Shown: positions 1-8,837, counted from the first letter of the stretch. The stretch is 39,053 nt of DNA from CAMNAO01 sp045605145 (GCA_045605145.1 JAZUPH010000026.1:1-39053), one strand, 5' to 3'. The notes: generated from the sequence alone by a model not told the origin. Numbers and translations are program-made.

Positions 1-227
1 TTGATAAGCCGCCCGCCTTTATAGATGCTTATAAGGTCATATTTGGTCTTGCGCTGTGGATTTGCCGCCCGCTGCACATATATCCGGGCGCCCGGTACAA
101 GCAGTTCCCGGCAGCGGCCGGTGTTTTTAACATGGCAGACCTGAACTTCACCGTCAATAAGCACATTTGCAATAAAGCGGTTGGGTCGGTCGATAAATTC
201 AGCGGGGATAATGTTTTCGTATGTCAT
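1..227 (-). CDS. sfsA: DNA-binding/sugar fermentation stimulation protein SfsA (5' part; gene runs off the left edge)
   Basis: Only the first 75 residues are inside the window. The translation begins MTYENIIPAEFIDRPNRF and continues with the family hallmarks HVKNTGRCRELL and PGARIYV, which match the N-terminal OB-like part of SfsA. SfsA proteins bind nucleic acid, and were named for a maltose-metabolism phenotype in E. coli; their exact role in Firmicutes is unclear. The ATG at 225-227 is preceded by AGGGAAAGC, a reasonable ribosome binding site. The catalytic/C-terminal half cannot be judged. The gene lies downstream of the MFS gene on the same strand but beyond a long hairpin, so it is probably transcribed separately. 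Confidence 0.88.
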   Translation of the reverse strand, partial: MTYENIIPAEFIDRPNRFIANVLIDGEVQVCHVKNTGRCRELLVPGARIYVQRAANPQRKTKYDLISIYKGGRLI

Positions 228-366
228 ATGCTTTCCCTGTAAAGAAATTCGCAGAGCAGCAACGCCCTGCGAAATGAAACGTTATGATAGTATTGCCGCA
301 GAAAGATGCCGTACACACCGCAGACACGCGATCAAAACGATTGCGCTGCAGCGGAGTACAATTTTA

Positions 367-401
367 CCAACCGTGAACCATTTTGTCTGGTTCACGGTTG
401 G
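367..401 (-). terminator. Long perfect hairpin after the MFS gene
   Basis: A perfect 14-bp inverted repeat (CCAACCGTGAACCA and its complement) surrounds a 7-nt loop, about 10 nt past the stop codon of the MFS transporter. The following minus-strand bases are AT-rich but do not form a clean T run, so it may be a weak or imperfect intrinsic terminator or an mRNA 3'-end stabiliser. Confidence 0.6.
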
Positions 402-410
402 GGCGAGGTT

Positions 411-1976
411 TTACGCGTCTACATCCAGTGCCTCAAGGGCATCACTGGGGGCATCGGGCCTGCTGTCGCCATGGTTGACAAAATACATGGTGACAAAGGC
501 CAGCAGTACGAACACCGCCGCATAGGGGAACAGGACCCTCATACCCATCTTGTCCATCATCCAGCCGGAAATAATCGGGGTTATGGTCTGCGCCGCCATG
601 CTGGCCGTATAGTAGAAGCCGGTGTACTTGCCCACGTCGCCGCCGGATGCAAGCTCAACCACCATGGGATAGCTGTTGACATTGATTGTTGCCCAGCCAA
701 TGCCGCACAGGGCAAACAGTATGTAGGTGACCACGATGCTCACGCCCGCTTTGAGGAAGCTACCGGCAAAGAACGCGGTGCCAAGGATGATAACACCCGC
801 AAGGATGGTCTTCTTACGCCCGTATTTGGAGGCGATGAAACCCACGGGGATATAGGAAATTATGGCAAACACAGTGGCGAACAGCAGGGGCATGGAATAG
901 CCCAGATTCAGCACACTGCCGGCATAGACAGAGTACTTGCTGGTGACGGCGTTGTAGCCCATGAACCACAGGACAACGCTGGCAAGGATGAGGAGCAGGG
1001 ATTTCCGCTCTTCCTTACCCAGTTTGGGCGCGGTCTTACGGGCCTCACGCCGCTCTTTCCAGGTGAGCTTTTTGGGAGGAGGATCCTCAGCAATGCCATA
1101 CTGGATACTTTCAAGGCGCATCTCTTCAACCAGCTGCGGCTCTTTAACCTTCCACATAAATACCACGAGGCTAAGCAGCATCAGCACCGAGATGCAGCAG
1201 AAGAAACCGGTATAGCTCATAAGCGCGTTGTCAACGGAGTCGGTTGCAAACAGTTTGCTGAGCACCAGCACCAGCGCACCGCCCACAGCGCCCATAAGGT
1301 TGATGACGGCGTTCGCCTTGCTGCGCAGGGGCTTGATGGTAACATCGGGCATCAACGCCACAGCGGGCGAGCGGAAGGTTGCCATCGAAAGAAGAAGAAG
1401 CAGCAGTATGATAACAAAGAACACAAGCGGTGCCCGCTTCTGCTGGGTCATAAGTGCGGAATAGGCCTGACGGGCCGGTATGACATACTCGGCATAGTCG
1501 GGATTTGTGGCACCGTTTTCATCGGTGGAGGAGATTGCAGTAAACTCAGCCCTTGAAAACTTCTCCTGCAGTCTAAAGGTTTTGCCGCCGGGGGTCGTGA
1601 TCGTCAGATCATTATCGTACAGCACCTCAAGCGCCACCGGCTCCTTCTTCTCGGCGTCGGATATGTTCCGGAGCTGGAAATTGTCCGCCACGCTCAACAA
1701 AATGAGAAGAACAGAGGCCGCGACAGTGCCAATCACGATAAACACGGTACGGCGTCCGTGACGGTTGGTGCAGCGGTCAGACAGCATTCCGAAAAGGGGC
1801 AGCATAAACAGAGCCAGCACATTATCCAGCGCCATCACAAGGCCGGAACCGGTTTGAGACATACCAAATTTATCCGTGAGTATCTTGGGGATTATGGTGT
1901 CATACGCCTGCCAGAACGCGCAAATGAGGAAGAATGCGAAGCCGACAAATATTGTCTTCTTATAGTTCAGCTTCAT
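411..1976 (-). CDS. Major facilitator superfamily transporter
   Basis: A 521-residue multi-spanning membrane protein. The N-terminal segment has a first helix (FVGFAFFLICAFWQAYD), a helix 2 resembling MALDNVLALFMLPLFGMLSD, and the MFS loop 2-3 motif DRCTNRHGRRT at about residues 67-78. A soluble insert of about 80 residues (roughly 95-175) lies between early helices; about 12 hydrophobic segments follow, with a charged cytoplasmic loop (KKLTWKERREARK) in the middle. The arrangement resembles the Firmicute MFS/GPH-like sugar transporter group, but the substrate cannot be read from sequence. The start ATG (1974-1976) has AGGAGG 8 nt upstream. It stands alone between the murA terminator and its own hairpin. 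Confidence 0.85.
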   Translation of the reverse strand: MKLNYKKTIFVGFAFFLICAFWQAYDTIIPKILTDKFGMSQTGSGLVMALDNVLALFMLPLFGMLSDRCTNRHGRRTVFIVIGTVAASVLLILLSVADNFQLRNISDAEKKEPVALEVLYDNDLTITTPGGKTFRLQEKFSRAEFTAISSTDENGATNPDYAEYVIPARQAYSALMTQQKRAPLVFFVIILLLLLLSMATFRSPAVALMPDVTIKPLRSKANAVINLMGAVGGALVLVLSKLFATDSVDNALMSYTGFFCCISVLMLLSLVVFMWKVKEPQLVEEMRLESIQYGIAEDPPPKKLTWKERREARKTAPKLGKEERKSLLLILASVVLWFMGYNAVTSKYSVYAGSVLNLGYSMPLLFATVFAIISYIPVGFIASKYGRKKTILAGVIILGTAFFAGSFLKAGVSIVVTYILFALCGIGWATINVNSYPMVVELASGGDVGKYTGFYYTASMAAQTITPIISGWMMDKMGMRVLFPYAAVFVLLAFVTMYFVNHGDSRPDAPSDALEALDVDA

Positions 1977-2029
1977 GGGGCTGGCCTCCTGTCCTGATGT
2001 GGTATATTAAGGGTCAAAAATATGCAAAA

Positions 2030-2056
2030 CCGCCGCCTTGCACAGCAAAACGGCGG
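2030..2056 (-). terminator. Intrinsic terminator of murA
   Basis: A 12-bp stem (CCGCCGTTTTGC with GCAAGGCGGCGG on the minus strand, two G-U pairs) with a 3-nt loop is followed on the minus strand by TTTTGCATATTTTTG. It starts about 8 nt after the murA stop codon. Confidence 0.8.
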
Positions 2057-2063
2057 GTCATGC

Positions 2064-3359
2064 TTAAATTGCAGAGCGAAGCTTCTGAGGATCATCCTCA
2101 GACACACTGATAATATCTGCACCAAGTGCACGCAGCTTCTGCACGATGTCTTCATACCCGCGCTCAATATAGTGAACGCCCTCGACCGTGGTGGTGCCCT
2201 CGGCACACAGGCCGGCGATCACCATTGCGGCACCGGCGCGAAGGTCATAGGCGCGGATGGTTGTGCCGGCAAGGCGTCGCACACCCTCAATGATCGCAAT
2301 GCGCCCGTCAACCTGTACGCGCGCACCCATACGCAAAAGCTCGTCCACGTACTTATAGCGGGTCTCCCACACGCCCTCGGACACAACACTGGTGCCGTTG
2401 GCAAGGCAGAGCACGGTGGAAAGCTGGGGCTGCATATCGGTGGGGAAGCCGGGATACGGCAGAGTTTTGATATTTGCACGGTTAAGCGGGCCGCTGCGCA
2501 CAACGCGCACCATGTCACCGTGATTGGTGACGGTGACACCCATTTCACGCAGCTTGACGGAGATGCACTCCAGATGGCGGGGAATGACATTGCGGATCTC
2601 AACATCACCGCCGACACCGGCAACGGCAGCCATATAGGTGCCTGCCTCGATCTGGTCGGGAATAACAGCGTAGGTGCCGCCCTCAAGACGGGAAACACCA
2701 CGCACCTTGATAACATTGGTACCCGCGCCGCGCACATCCGCGCCGCAGGAGTTAAGGAAGTTGGCCACATCAACAATATGCGGCTCTTTCGCGGCATTTT
2801 CTATAACGGTGGTACCCACAGCCCTGCAGGCAGCCAGCATAACATTGATAGTGGCGCCAACAGACACCACATCCAGATAGACCTGACCGCCGTGAAGATT
2901 TCCGGTAGCGGTTGAGGCGCAAACCAGGCCATCCTCCAGCTCTATATGGGCGCCCATTGCAGCAAAGCCTTTAACATGCTGATCTATGGGTCTTGTGCCA
3001 CCGAAATTGCATCCTCCGGGCATGGCCACGCGGGCTTTTCCAAAGCGGCCCAGCATGGCACCAATAAGATAATAGGATGCGCGGATAAGACGCATTATTT
3101 CAAAATCCGCCTCCGCACGGGTTATGGGGCGGCAATCGATCTCAACAGTATTTTTAGCCACCATGCGCACAATACCGCCCATCTCACGAAGGATGCGCAG
3201 CTGCATGGTAACATCGGATATCATGGGGACATTTTCAATGCGGCAAACACCGTCAACCATAAGGCAGGCGGGTATGATCGCCACGGCGGCATTCTTGGCA
3301 CCGCTGATCTCCACAGCACCGTGGAGGGGACGGCCGCCCCTGATGATATATTTAGTCAT
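2064..3359 (-). CDS. murA: UDP-N-acetylglucosamine 1-carboxyvinyltransferase
   Basis: MurA transfers enolpyruvate from PEP to UDP-GlcNAc, the first committed step of peptidoglycan synthesis in the cytoplasm. The 431-residue length is typical. Visible landmarks are the N-terminal Lys22-Asn23 in SGAKNAA and the PGGC loop with Cys117, equivalent to the fosfomycin-sensitive Cys115 of E. coli, followed by NFGGTRPID. Firmicutes often carry two copies (MurA1/MurA2, also called MurAA/MurAB or MurZ); which one this is cannot be decided here. The start ATG at 3357-3359 has a moderate AGTAGGTG site. The gene has its own TTGCAA-N17-TATAAT promoter and a strong terminator, so it is a single-gene unit. Confidence 0.97.
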   Translation of the reverse strand: MTKYIIRGGRPLHGAVEISGAKNAAVAIIPACLMVDGVCRIENVPMISDVTMQLRILREMGGIVRMVAKNTVEIDCRPITRAEADFEIMRLIRASYYLIGAMLGRFGKARVAMPGGCNFGGTRPIDQHVKGFAAMGAHIELEDGLVCASTATGNLHGGQVYLDVVSVGATINVMLAACRAVGTTVIENAAKEPHIVDVANFLNSCGADVRGAGTNVIKVRGVSRLEGGTYAVIPDQIEAGTYMAAVAGVGGDVEIRNVIPRHLECISVKLREMGVTVTNHGDMVRVVRSGPLNRANIKTLPYPGFPTDMQPQLSTVLCLANGTSVVSEGVWETRYKYVDELLRMGARVQVDGRIAIIEGVRRLAGTTIRAYDLRAGAAMVIAGLCAEGTTTVEGVHYIERGYEDIVQKLRALGADIISVSEDDPQKLRSAI

Positions 3360-3419
3360 GCGAACACCTACTCAGTTCGTTTTAAGGAAAGAGTGCACTA
3401 TTTGCACACAGTCAAGCAC

Positions 3420-3448
3420 ATTATACAATGTTATGGTAACTTTTGCAA
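3420..3448 (-). promoter_or_regulatory. Sigma-A type promoter of murA
   Basis: On the minus strand, -35 TTGCAA (3443-3448) and -10 TATAAT (3420-3425) are separated by exactly 17 nt, about 60 nt upstream of the murA start codon. Confidence 0.8.
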
Positions 3449-3525
3449 TAGCATTTTGTATATTCCACGCCATTATGCCCGATTTTATAGTGCCATATGC
3501 AGGTAAAGGCGGCAAATATACGCAA

Positions 3526-3551
3526 TGCACCCCTGCATGGGCAGGGGTGCA
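3526..3551 (-). terminator. Hairpin after the XpaC-like gene
   Basis: A perfect 11-bp stem (TGCACCCCTGC and its complement) with an ATGG loop lies about 29 nt past the stop of the XpaC-like gene. The minus-strand tail TTGCGTATATTTG is only moderately T-rich. Confidence 0.6.
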
Positions 3552-3579
3552 TGGAACTAACTGTTAACTTCGCGGGTAA

Positions 3580-4980
3580 TTACTCTGCCTCCAGGCACAC
3601 ACTGTCAAAGTCGCCCGGAGAACGTGAAAGTCCGTCTTTCTTCATCATCTGCTCCAGCACCTCAATATCGGTGGAGATATCCAGTGCGTCAGCTTTGAAA
3701 AGCTGATCCAGCTGCTGTCTGAAGCCGACCACGAGGGTGTCAAGGATGCGCTCAATATCCTTCTTTGCGGCGTCGATATTCTCGCCGCCCACACCCTGCT
3801 TTTCAAAGGTGCGGTAGGAGCGCAGCAGCTTTAGCGTGGTGGGCAGATAATAGCTCATAAAGCTGCGTATTTCGCTTTTCTTTTCGGGCTTCTCCGCCAC
3901 AATGCGGAATATCTTCCCGGTAAGGCCCTCGATCGCGCTGATTTTCACAGACACTTCGGAGTCCACAATATCGTCGTTAAGCTGGCGGATCTCATCGAGT
4001 ATCTGCTGGTATTCATCCACCTTCTTCTCCGGCTGCGGCTGGGGCGCAGGTTCAGCCTTGGGCGCGGGTGTAGGCGTAGGCTGGGGTGCGGAAGCCGTCC
4101 TCGCAATCGCATTGGGATCATACTTCAGATAAAGGGTGTCGCTTACCTGATCCAGGTATGCCGTTTTGCCCCACAGACCAGCGTCGATCATCTTTTCGAC
4201 ATCCTTCTTAACAACGGGCACAGATACATTATTTGCCCGGGCCAGTTCTTCAATGCTGAGCTTATCACGCCCCGCCTGCATCAGGCGGTAGCTGCGGGCA
4301 CGGCGGTTGCGTTTTTTTATCGCACTGCGCCACATAAGACTACCCGCACTGACGCCGCCGGCGATACAGGTCTGAAGCAGGCCCTCAAGAAAATAACTCG
4401 CCCCGCCCCATGTGATAGCATCAATGGAACTGCCCAGCAGACCCATTGCCACAAAAGCACTGACTACTCCGCACGATAGGAGCAGTACACTTAGTCCGCC
4501 GTTCATATTCTTGAACTTGGGAAGGGCCAGCGCCTTTGAGGATGACGACGCTTTGGATGCGCTTGAGGCGGAGTAAGCCTCTTTAACGCTGCCTGCGGCA
4601 GATTTGATCGCCTCGGCTGCGGATTTTGCGGCGGCCTTGAACTCATCGGCAGTGAAACCCGATGACTGGGTAGTTTTGGGCGGCACATAGGAATATCGGT
4701 ACTGACCGGTGGAGGAAGATGCCCCATAGGCCGCACCGGCGGGCATATCCCCCTGATCGGGTATGCGGATGACAAGTGTTTTGGACAGGTAGTTGATGTA
4801 TGCGCCGTCGCCGAACCAGCCGCGCTGAAGTATGCGCTGAATGTCGCGCAGCACGGTGTTGTAGGGTATCCCCGATCTGCGGGTCAGCTCATCAAGCGTG
4901 ACCGTGTCGCGGCCGGCAGCAATATTTGAGTAGGTTTTGAATCTGCTCTGAATTTCGCTGTCACTGTAGCTGTTGTACAT
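3580..4980 (-). CDS. XpaC-like (PF10112-type) membrane protein with two winged-helix-like modules
   Basis: A 466-residue protein with a composite layout. Residues 1-75 form a helix-turn-helix-like unit (LDELTRRSGIPYNTVLRDIQ). Residues 115-150 are Ala/Ser/Lys-rich and residues 160-215 give two membrane segments. A second copy of the helix-turn-helix unit is at about 230-290 (LSIEELARANNVSVPVVKKD). A Pro-rich linker follows at 295-320, then a helical XpaC domain from about 325 to 455 ending TDIEVLEQMMKKDGLS. The same C-terminal domain makes up most of the protein at 13657-14289. XpaC proteins were named for 5-bromo-4-chloroindolyl phosphate hydrolysis, but the biochemical role is unproven and they often travel with TelA. 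The double winged-helix units may be protein-interaction modules rather than DNA binding. The ATG at 4978-4980 has GAGGTGCAG upstream. Confidence 0.72.
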   Translation of the reverse strand: MYNSYSDSEIQSRFKTYSNIAAGRDTVTLDELTRRSGIPYNTVLRDIQRILQRGWFGDGAYINYLSKTLVIRIPDQGDMPAGAAYGASSSTGQYRYSYVPPKTTQSSGFTADEFKAAAKSAAEAIKSAAGSVKEAYSASSASKASSSSKALALPKFKNMNGGLSVLLLSCGVVSAFVAMGLLGSSIDAITWGGASYFLEGLLQTCIAGGVSAGSLMWRSAIKKRNRRARSYRLMQAGRDKLSIEELARANNVSVPVVKKDVEKMIDAGLWGKTAYLDQVSDTLYLKYDPNAIARTASAPQPTPTPAPKAEPAPQPQPEKKVDEYQQILDEIRQLNDDIVDSEVSVKISAIEGLTGKIFRIVAEKPEKKSEIRSFMSYYLPTTLKLLRSYRTFEKQGVGGENIDAAKKDIERILDTLVVGFRQQLDQLFKADALDISTDIEVLEQMMKKDGLSRSPGDFDSVCLEAE

Positions 4981-5008
4981 ATCTGCACCTCTTCTGTACG
5001 GACTGATG

Positions 5009-5425
5009 TCACTTATTGAAGGTCACATTATCCAGGCCGTTCTCCTCAAACTCGCTCATATAGTCAATTATGCGCGACTCAAGCTGGGCAAGGCTGATTT
5101 CATCGCCCGGTCCGCCGCCCATATCACGCAGGGCAAGCTCCTCGGCGAGAATGTCAAAGAAAACCAGATCTTCATAATCCATGATCGCCTCATGTATGCC
5201 GCCCTGCTCAAAGGCGCGGGACGGAAATACTTCATCATCCACTATCTCAAACAGGCCGTGGAAATGGCGGTTTTTTGCGCACTGGGCAAACACCTTACTC
5301 TCCAGCTCATCATAATCGTCAATGCGGTCGTCTCCGCGGGCCGCGTTCAGTATCCAGTTGCCTATATATACCAGATCAAGGAGCCTTCTGAACTCCTTAT
5401 CCGAAAACTCAATGTTAATTGCCAT
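5009..5425 (-). CDS. Conserved-looking hypothetical acidic protein
   Basis: 138 residues starting MAINIEFSDKEFRRLLDLVY. I chose the ATG at 5423-5425 because GGAGGGG sits 5-7 nt before it, while the longer open frame upstream encodes a cysteine-rich tract without a ribosome site. The protein is acidic, soluble and probably helical, with no signal peptide or membrane segment. I do not recognise a family. It is transcribed toward the XpaC-like gene with a 28-nt gap and may be co-transcribed with it. An extended -10 promoter lies just upstream. Confidence 0.7.
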   Translation of the reverse strand: MAINIEFSDKEFRRLLDLVYIGNWILNAARGDDRIDDYDELESKVFAQCAKNRHFHGLFEIVDDEVFPSRAFEQGGIHEAIMDYEDLVFFDILAEELALRDMGGGPGDEISLAQLESRIIDYMSEFEENGLDNVTFNK

Positions 5426-5460
5426 GGTATCCCCTCCGGGTGAAATAACACTCTTTTTAC

Positions 5461-5469
5461 AGTATATCA
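5461..5469 (-). promoter_or_regulatory. Extended -10 promoter for the hypothetical/XpaC-like pair
   Basis: On the minus strand TGATATACT gives an extended -10 element (TG-n-TATACT) about 36 nt upstream of the start at 5425. No good -35 box is present at 17 nt, which is tolerated with an extended -10. Confidence 0.45.
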
Positions 5470-5610
5470 AATTCGGACAGGAAATTCCACATATAACACA
5501 AAAATATATTGCCCGCGCAGGCGGATGAGCACAGCGCACTTGCCCTGCGCATTTTGGACAAATCCCGCACACACCGCCGCAAAAGCAGGACAAAATCGTG
5601 TAAATTGCTC

Positions 5611-5639
5611 TTGTAATCGCGGGATAAATCATTTACAAT
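5611..5639 (+). promoter_or_regulatory. Promoter of the murI-ywiB-argS region
   Basis: TTGTAA (5611-5616), a 17-nt spacer and TACAAT (5634-5639) lie about 107 nt upstream of the murI start and point toward it. The match to the sigma-A consensus is good. Confidence 0.6.
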
Positions 5640-5746
5640 GGACACTGGTATGCTGTGGCACAGGATGCTTTGGTTTTTGTGTCCCACAAGCGCTTATTGT
5701 TTCACATTTATCGCGGCGCGGCGATGCACCGCCGGAAGGAGAAGGC

Positions 5747-6571
5747 ATGGACAACCGTCCCATAGGCGTGTTCGATTCAGGGCTTGGTGGTTTGACTGCC
5801 GTCAGGGCGCTGGACGACATACTGCCCGGAGAGAATGTTGTATATCTGGGCGATACTCAGCGCGTGCCTTACGGCGGGCGCAGCGTGCAGACCATAACCC
5901 GTTTCGCACTGGAAGATCTGGAATGTCTGCTTAAATATGATGTCAAGGCCGTCGTCGTGGCCTGCGGCACGGTGAGCACCGTGGCTCTGGACGAGGTTCG
6001 CGCGGCCGCCGGGGATGTACCGGTCTACGGCGTGGTGGAAGGTGCCGCGGCAAAGGCCGCCGCCGTTACCGAAAACGGGCGCATCGGCATCATCGGCACT
6101 GTTGCATCGGTGCGCAGCGGCGCATACGAGCGGCGGATACAAGCCATTCTCCCCCAGGCGCAGGTTTTTTCCGCAGCCTGTCCCCTGTTTGTGCCGCTGG
6201 TTGAAGCGGGGCGTGTCAAGCCCGGCGACCCGGTGATAGAAACGGTCGCCCGTGAGTATCTTGAACCGATACAAAAGATGGATGTTGATGTATTGATCCT
6301 CGGCTGCACCCATTACCCCCATCTGACCAAGATCATCGGTGGAATTATGGGGCCTGAGGTCGCTCTAATCAATGTGGGTGAAGAGGCAGTACGCATACTT
6401 GCCGATGACCTCGCCGCAAACGGCACATGGAACGGCACAAAGATGCGGGGCACGCACCGCTATCTGGTCAGCGACGGATGTGAGAGTTTCGGTAGTCTTG
6501 CCTCGTTCTTCCTCCAGCGCGAGATACGCGGTGAGGTTGAGCTGGTCACTCTCGGCTCCGGCGGTATATGA
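5747..6571 (+). CDS. murI: Glutamate racemase
   Basis: A 274-residue cytoplasmic enzyme that interconverts L- and D-glutamate for peptidoglycan, by two-base catalysis with a pair of cysteines. The N-terminal FDSGLGGLTAV motif, the first cysteine at residue 73 (VACGTVST) and the second at residue 187 (LILGCTHYPHL) are visible. The first cysteine motif is CGTVS rather than the usual CNTAS/CNTAT. The ATG at 5747 is preceded by GGAAGGAGAAGGC; the open frame upstream has no ribosome site and unrelated sequence. It is followed after 10 nt by the DUF1934 gene, with which it is probably co-transcribed. Confidence 0.94.
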   Translation: MDNRPIGVFDSGLGGLTAVRALDDILPGENVVYLGDTQRVPYGGRSVQTITRFALEDLECLLKYDVKAVVVACGTVSTVALDEVRAAAGDVPVYGVVEGAAAKAAAVTENGRIGIIGTVASVRSGAYERRIQAILPQAQVFSAACPLFVPLVEAGRVKPGDPVIETVAREYLEPIQKMDVDVLILGCTHYPHLTKIIGGIMGPEVALINVGEEAVRILADDLAANGTWNGTKMRGTHRYLVSDGCESFGSLASFFLQREIRGEVELVTLGSGGI

Positions 6572-6581
6572 AGGAGCGCAA

Positions 6582-6998
6582 ATGACTGCACTTATATCTG
6601 TGAAAACCACCGTCTTCTCCCCGGAGGGGGATGACGAGATAGAGTTCGTAACCGAGGGCGAATACGGCTACGGCGGCGGGATAATTCACTTCGACTATAT
6701 GGAGAGTGAGCTGACAGGCATGTGGGGCACGCACACCTGTTTTGAGGTAGCCGGCAGTCAGGTTACAATGACCCGCGAGGGCACGGTCAATTCCTGCGTG
6801 CTGTTTAATCCCGGCGAAAAGCACTATTTCGCATACAGCACCCCTATGGGTATGCTTTCGATGGGTGTTGAGACACAGACGGTGATCAACAATCTGGGAA
6901 TACACGGCGGAACGCTTCAGCTGCATTACACCATAGATGTGCAGGGGGCGGTAGTCAGCCGGAATCAGGTTGCAATCGAAGTTAAGCAGACAAATTGA
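6582..6998 (+). CDS. ywiB: DUF1934 domain protein, YwiB-like
   Basis: 138 residues beginning MTALISVKTTVF, an all-beta protein with alternating hydrophobic strands and a Gly-rich turn (GEYGYGGGIIHFDYMESELTG) that fits the lipocalin-like DUF1934 barrel of Bacillus YwiB. In Bacillus subtilis ywiB is next to argS, and here argS also follows, which supports the assignment. No enzymatic function is established for the family. The ATG at 6582 has AAGGAG 6-7 nt upstream and lies 10 nt after the murI stop. Confidence 0.78.
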   Translation: MTALISVKTTVFSPEGDDEIEFVTEGEYGYGGGIIHFDYMESELTGMWGTHTCFEVAGSQVTMTREGTVNSCVLFNPGEKHYFAYSTPMGMLSMGVETQTVINNLGIHGGTLQLHYTIDVQGAVVSRNQVAIEVKQTN

Positions 6999-7028
6999 AT
7001 GCTTAATGATGCAGAAACAATGAAAACG

Positions 7029-7063
7029 ACATTTCGCGCCAAGCTGTGATCCAGGCGAAATGT
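7029..7063 (+). other. Hairpin in the argS leader
   Basis: ACATTTCGC (7029-7037) pairs with GCGAAATGT (7055-7063) around a 17-nt loop, between ywiB and argS. A smaller CCGC/GCGG hairpin follows at about 7075-7087. There is no T run after either stem and no T-box motif, so it could be an mRNA processing or stability element. Confidence 0.45.
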
Positions 7064-7139
7064 TCCGAACGACCCCCGCTAAGGCGGAGCTTACTGATAA
7101 AACTTGCTCACAGAAGCAGCGAGCAGAATGGAGTATTTT

Positions 7140-8837
7140 ATGGCAAACCTTATTGAAGATGCAAAATTGCAGGTGAGCGCCCTTGTGGATTCAGCTCTGA
7201 ACAAGTGCATAGATGACGGCGTATTCCCCGAGGGCACGCGGCTTTCCGGCGCTGTTGAGGCGATCCGCGATCACGCACTGGGTGATTATTCCACCAGCTG
7301 CGCCCTTGCGGCGGCCCGCGCACTGCGCATGGCACCGAAAATGATCGCGCAGCACCTTATTGACCGTATGGATCTGAGCGGCAGCTATTTCAAAAGCGCC
7401 GAAGTGGCCGGCCCGGGATTTATCAACTTCCGCGTCTCCCCGGCATGGTACGGCGCCGTTCTCAACGCCATTGAACGGGAAGACCGCAACTACGGCCGCG
7501 TAAACGATGGCAAGGGTGAGAAAGTCATGGTGGAGTTCGTATCCGCCAACCCCACCGGCCCCATGACCATCGGAAACGCCCGCGGCGGCGTTCTGGGTGA
7601 CAGCCTTGCCTCCGTTCTGGACATGGCAGGTTATGATGTGTGGCGTGAGTTCTATGTCAATGACGCCGGCAATCAGGTAGACCTGTTCGGCAAGAGCATT
7701 GAGGCCCGCTATCTGCAGCTGTGCCTGGGTGAGGATAATGTTGAATTCCCTGACGATGGTTACCACGGTGACGACATCCGTGAGCTGGCCGCAGTTATCT
7801 ATGAGGAGCATGGCAGCGAGTATGTTGACACCCCTGAAGATGAGCGCCGCGACATCTTCGTAAAGTTTGCGCTGCCCCGCAACATCGAGAGAATGAAGCA
7901 CGACCTTGCCGACTACCGCATCCACTTTGACCAGTGGTTCCTTGAGAGCAGCCTGCATAACAGCGGCTATGTGAAGGATACTGTGGACTTCCTCACAGAG
8001 AGCGGCCTGACTTATGAGAAGGACGGCGCCCTGTGGCTTAAGAACACCCAGCTGGGTGCAGACAAGGACGAGGTGCTGCGCCGCGCCAACGGTTTCTACA
8101 CCTACTACGCCGTTGACATTGCCTACCACCGCAACAAGTTTATCGCCCGTGGCTTTGACCGGGTCATCAATGTATGGGGTGCCGACCATCACGGACACGC
8201 CATACGCTTCACCCACACCATGCACGCGCCCGGCCTGGGTCTCGACAAGGGGCGTCTGGACTTCCTCATCATGCAGATGGTGCGCCTTGTGCGCGATGGT
8301 GAGACCATCAAGGTCTCAAAGCGCACCGGCAAGGCACTGACCCTGCACGACCTTCTGGAAGAGGTCAGCTGCGACGCCTGCCGCTTCTCCTTCAACGCGA
8401 AGCCCGACACCCATATGGAGTTTGACCTGGGCATCGCCGTGCGTCAGGACAGCGAGAACCCGGTGTACTATGTTCAGTACGCCCACGCCCGCATCTGCAG
8501 CCTGATCGCCGCCCTGTATGAGGCCGGCAGCTATGTCAAGCCCGCATGTGAGGTGGACTTCACCCTGCTCAGGGAGGAGGCTGAGCTTGATCTGATCCGC
8601 CAGCTGGCTACCCTTCCCGAAGAGATCCGCATGGCAGCCCGCGACTATGATCCCAGCCGCATCAACCGCTATGCTATCGAACTGGCAGCCCGTTTCCACC
8701 GCTTCTACAACGCCTGCCGCATTAAGGGAGAGGAACAGGCCCTTGCTGACGCCCGCCTGAAGCTGGCCGACTGCACCCGTGCCGTCATTGCACAGGCTCT
8801 GTCCATCGTTGGTATTACCGCGCCCGTGAAGATGTAA
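7140..8837 (+). CDS. argS: Arginine--tRNA ligase
   Basis: A 565-residue class I aminoacyl-tRNA synthetase that charges tRNA-Arg. The N-terminal tRNA-recognition domain (about 1-110) is followed by the Rossmann core with the HIGH-type signature at 140-148 (PMTIGNARG), VWGADHHGH at about 346-353, and the KMSKR-type signature at 391-395 (KVSKR). The C-terminal anticodon-binding helical domain ends in SIVGITAPVKM. The HIGH motif has Thr in place of its first His. I chose the ATG at 7140 because GGAG lies 8 nt upstream; an in-frame ATG at 7128 is less likely. It follows the ywiB-like gene after 141 nt containing a hairpin. Confidence 0.95.
   Translation: MANLIEDAKLQVSALVDSALNKCIDDGVFPEGTRLSGAVEAIRDHALGDYSTSCALAAARALRMAPKMIAQHLIDRMDLSGSYFKSAEVAGPGFINFRVSPAWYGAVLNAIEREDRNYGRVNDGKGEKVMVEFVSANPTGPMTIGNARGGVLGDSLASVLDMAGYDVWREFYVNDAGNQVDLFGKSIEARYLQLCLGEDNVEFPDDGYHGDDIRELAAVIYEEHGSEYVDTPEDERRDIFVKFALPRNIERMKHDLADYRIHFDQWFLESSLHNSGYVKDTVDFLTESGLTYEKDGALWLKNTQLGADKDEVLRRANGFYTYYAVDIAYHRNKFIARGFDRVINVWGADHHGHAIRFTHTMHAPGLGLDKGRLDFLIMQMVRLVRDGETIKVSKRTGKALTLHDLLEEVSCDACRFSFNAKPDTHMEFDLGIAVRQDSENPVYYVQYAHARICSLIAALYEAGSYVKPACEVDFTLLREEAELDLIRQLATLPEEIRMAARDYDPSRINRYAIELAARFHRFYNACRIKGEEQALADARLKLADCTRAVIAQALSIVGITAPVKM

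Noticed and set aside
306..1556. A 416-codon plus-strand open frame
   Set aside because: It lies antisense to the MFS gene, whose protein shows clear membrane segments and a ribosome site. The plus-strand product is His/Gly/Gln-rich and has no family features.
6999..7139. T-box or other riboswitch upstream of argS
   Set aside because: A hairpin is present but there is no T-box sequence (GGGTGGNACC type), no antiterminator and no terminator with a T run.
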